Source: QQUD01 sp039029915 | GTDB lineage: Bacteria > Chloroflexota > Anaerolineae > Promineifilales > Promineifilaceae | NCBI GenBank assembly: GCA_039029915.1 | Contig: JBCCFD010000079.1 | Coordinates: forward strand, 1 to 22,987 | DNA: 22,987 nt | Reading direction: 5' to 3' | Shown here: positions 22,738-22,987 of the stretch, in pieces | How the letters are laid out: each line of letters opens with the position of its first letter | Numbering within the stretch: the first letter of the stretch is position 1 | The notes under the pieces: generated by a model | Database searches by the model: none | Told to the model about the DNA's origin: nothing | Seen by the model: the letters and a program-made list of their open reading frames with translations, nothing else | Program-made: the position numbers and the translations under genes

Positions 22738-22777
22738 AGAGGGCTGACAAATTTTTAGAGTCTGCCCTCTTTTTTTG
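22738..22777 (+). terminator. Strong intrinsic terminator after the Cys-rich peptide
   Basis: AGAGGGCTGAC (22738-22748) pairs with GTCTGCCCTCT (22760-22770) at 10 of 11 positions around an 11-nt loop. It is followed by a run of seven T (22771-22777). This is a textbook plus-strand Rho-independent terminator. With the promoter at 22249-22278 it defines a monocistronic transcript of about 490 nt for the peptide gene. Confidence 0.9.
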
Positions 22778-22834
22778 TGCCCAAAAATGCTGAGATTGAA
22801 AATTATATAAGACCCAAAAACTAAGCTGCACTTA

Positions 22835-22901
22835 TTGCCGATTCCGGCAAAAATTCTGCCGGAATTAGCAGTGACAAGCAAAACGCCCAAATTCTAAAAT
22901 G
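22835..22901 (+). promoter_or_regulatory. Operator-promoter module, copy B (reading towards the window edge)
   Basis: This is the second 67-bp copy of the module at 22213-22279, ungapped, about 76% identical by hand alignment. TTGCCG (22835-22840), CGGCAA (22845-22850) and TGCCGG (22857-22862) repeat the half-site pattern; the loop between the first two has changed (AAAA to ATTC) while the stem is intact. Here the second and third half-sites also form a 9-bp inverted repeat, ATTCCGGCA / TGCCGGAAT. GTGACA (22871-22876), 18 bp and TAAAAT (22895-22900) form a better -35/-10 pair than in copy A. It would start a transcript near 22907 that leaves the window. Confidence 0.62.
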
Positions 22902-22925
22902 GAATTCAGTTAGAAGGCACACAGA

Positions 22926-22987
22926 ATGGCCAGGATGCAAATAAACTCAAGCTTGGGCGACGCCTCGCTCTTCTTACAGTTGCTCAA
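22926..22987 (+). CDS. Possible start of a second small gene, cut by window edge
   Basis: GAAGG at 22913-22917 lies 8 nt before an ATG at 22926 that opens a frame without a stop to the window end (20 complete codons, MARMQINSSLGDASLFLQLL). It lies about 20 nt after the predicted start site of promoter copy B, so it is the natural first gene of that transcript. A second ATG at 22935 is in the same frame. Too little is seen to assign a product or to say whether it is another Cys-rich peptide. Confidence 0.35.
   Translation, partial: MARMQINSSLGDASLFLQLL

Noticed and set aside
22627..22890. 87-codon minus-strand ORF
   Set aside because: It spans the terminator and copy B of the promoter module, lacks a ribosome-binding site and has no recognisable domain.
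22898..22987. Frame encoding LKLGRRLALLTVAQ near the right edge, recalling GFGRRLNDLRKEVLA of the Cys-rich peptide leader or the start of an XRE-type HTH
   Set aside because: There is an in-frame TAA at 22895 and no ATG, GTG or TTG after it. The frame starting at 22926 has a ribosome-binding site and a better start. The likeness is short and probably chance, though a sequencing frameshift cannot be excluded.

Overview
The window looks like a chromosomal stretch of a Chloroflexota (Anaerolineae-like) bacterium. This is an inference from gene content and sequence style, not from a marker gene. Secreted proteins carry a short hydrophobic-proline motif soon after the signal peptide, as is common in that phylum. 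A very large two-component-regulator-type propeller protein, a DUF3352-like protein, a cyanobacteria/Chloroflexota-style GlgB and compact genes on both strands all fit. Base composition is moderate (roughly 45-48% G+C by eye) and drops in the last kilobase. No rRNA, tRNA, CRISPR array, IS transposase or phage gene was recognised.

Layout. 1-3412 (minus): a two-gene secreted-protein operon, a PQQ/BamB-like propeller with a C-terminal helical domain followed 2 nt later by a CBM9/DOMON-like protein cut by the window edge. 3807-5495 (plus): a membrane-anchored DUF3352-like protein. 5496-5908: a repeat-rich intergenic region with several hairpins. 5909-6385 (minus): a MaoC-type hydratase. 6484-10227 (minus): a 1247-aa membrane-anchored protein of about 28 propeller blades. 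10449-13336 (plus): a three-gene operon of M20 dipeptidase, M55 D-aminopeptidase and isochorismatase-fold amidohydrolase, probably for peptide or amide salvage. 13333-14700 (minus): a MATE exporter, convergent with that operon and sharing its CTAG stop. 14764-18062 (minus): manA and glgB, hexose-phosphate and glycogen metabolism. 18343-19194 (minus): an SplB-like radical SAM protein, divergent from 19267-20004 (plus), an NAD(P)H-hydrate epimerase. 20016-21536 (minus): a PLP enzyme resembling the sulfurase half of molybdenum-cofactor sulfurase.

The right end (about 22003-22987) differs from the rest. A stand-alone 69-aa LuxR/GerE-type DNA-binding domain is followed by a 67-bp operator-promoter module, a 64-aa peptide gene whose C-terminus holds seven cysteines (five consecutive), and a strong intrinsic terminator. 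A second diverged copy of the module then drives towards an ORF that runs off the window. This looks like the start of a regulated array of small Cys-rich peptide cassettes, possibly RiPP precursors or metal-binding peptides. It is the best candidate for an undescribed system here.

A second window-wide signal is the palindrome AACGGCCGTT. Its 8-bp core ACGGCCGT occurs about 28 times by eye between 2336 and 21920, in all reading frames and between genes, where well under one would be expected by chance. It behaves like a highly iterated palindrome of the HIP1 kind and is absent from the peptide locus.
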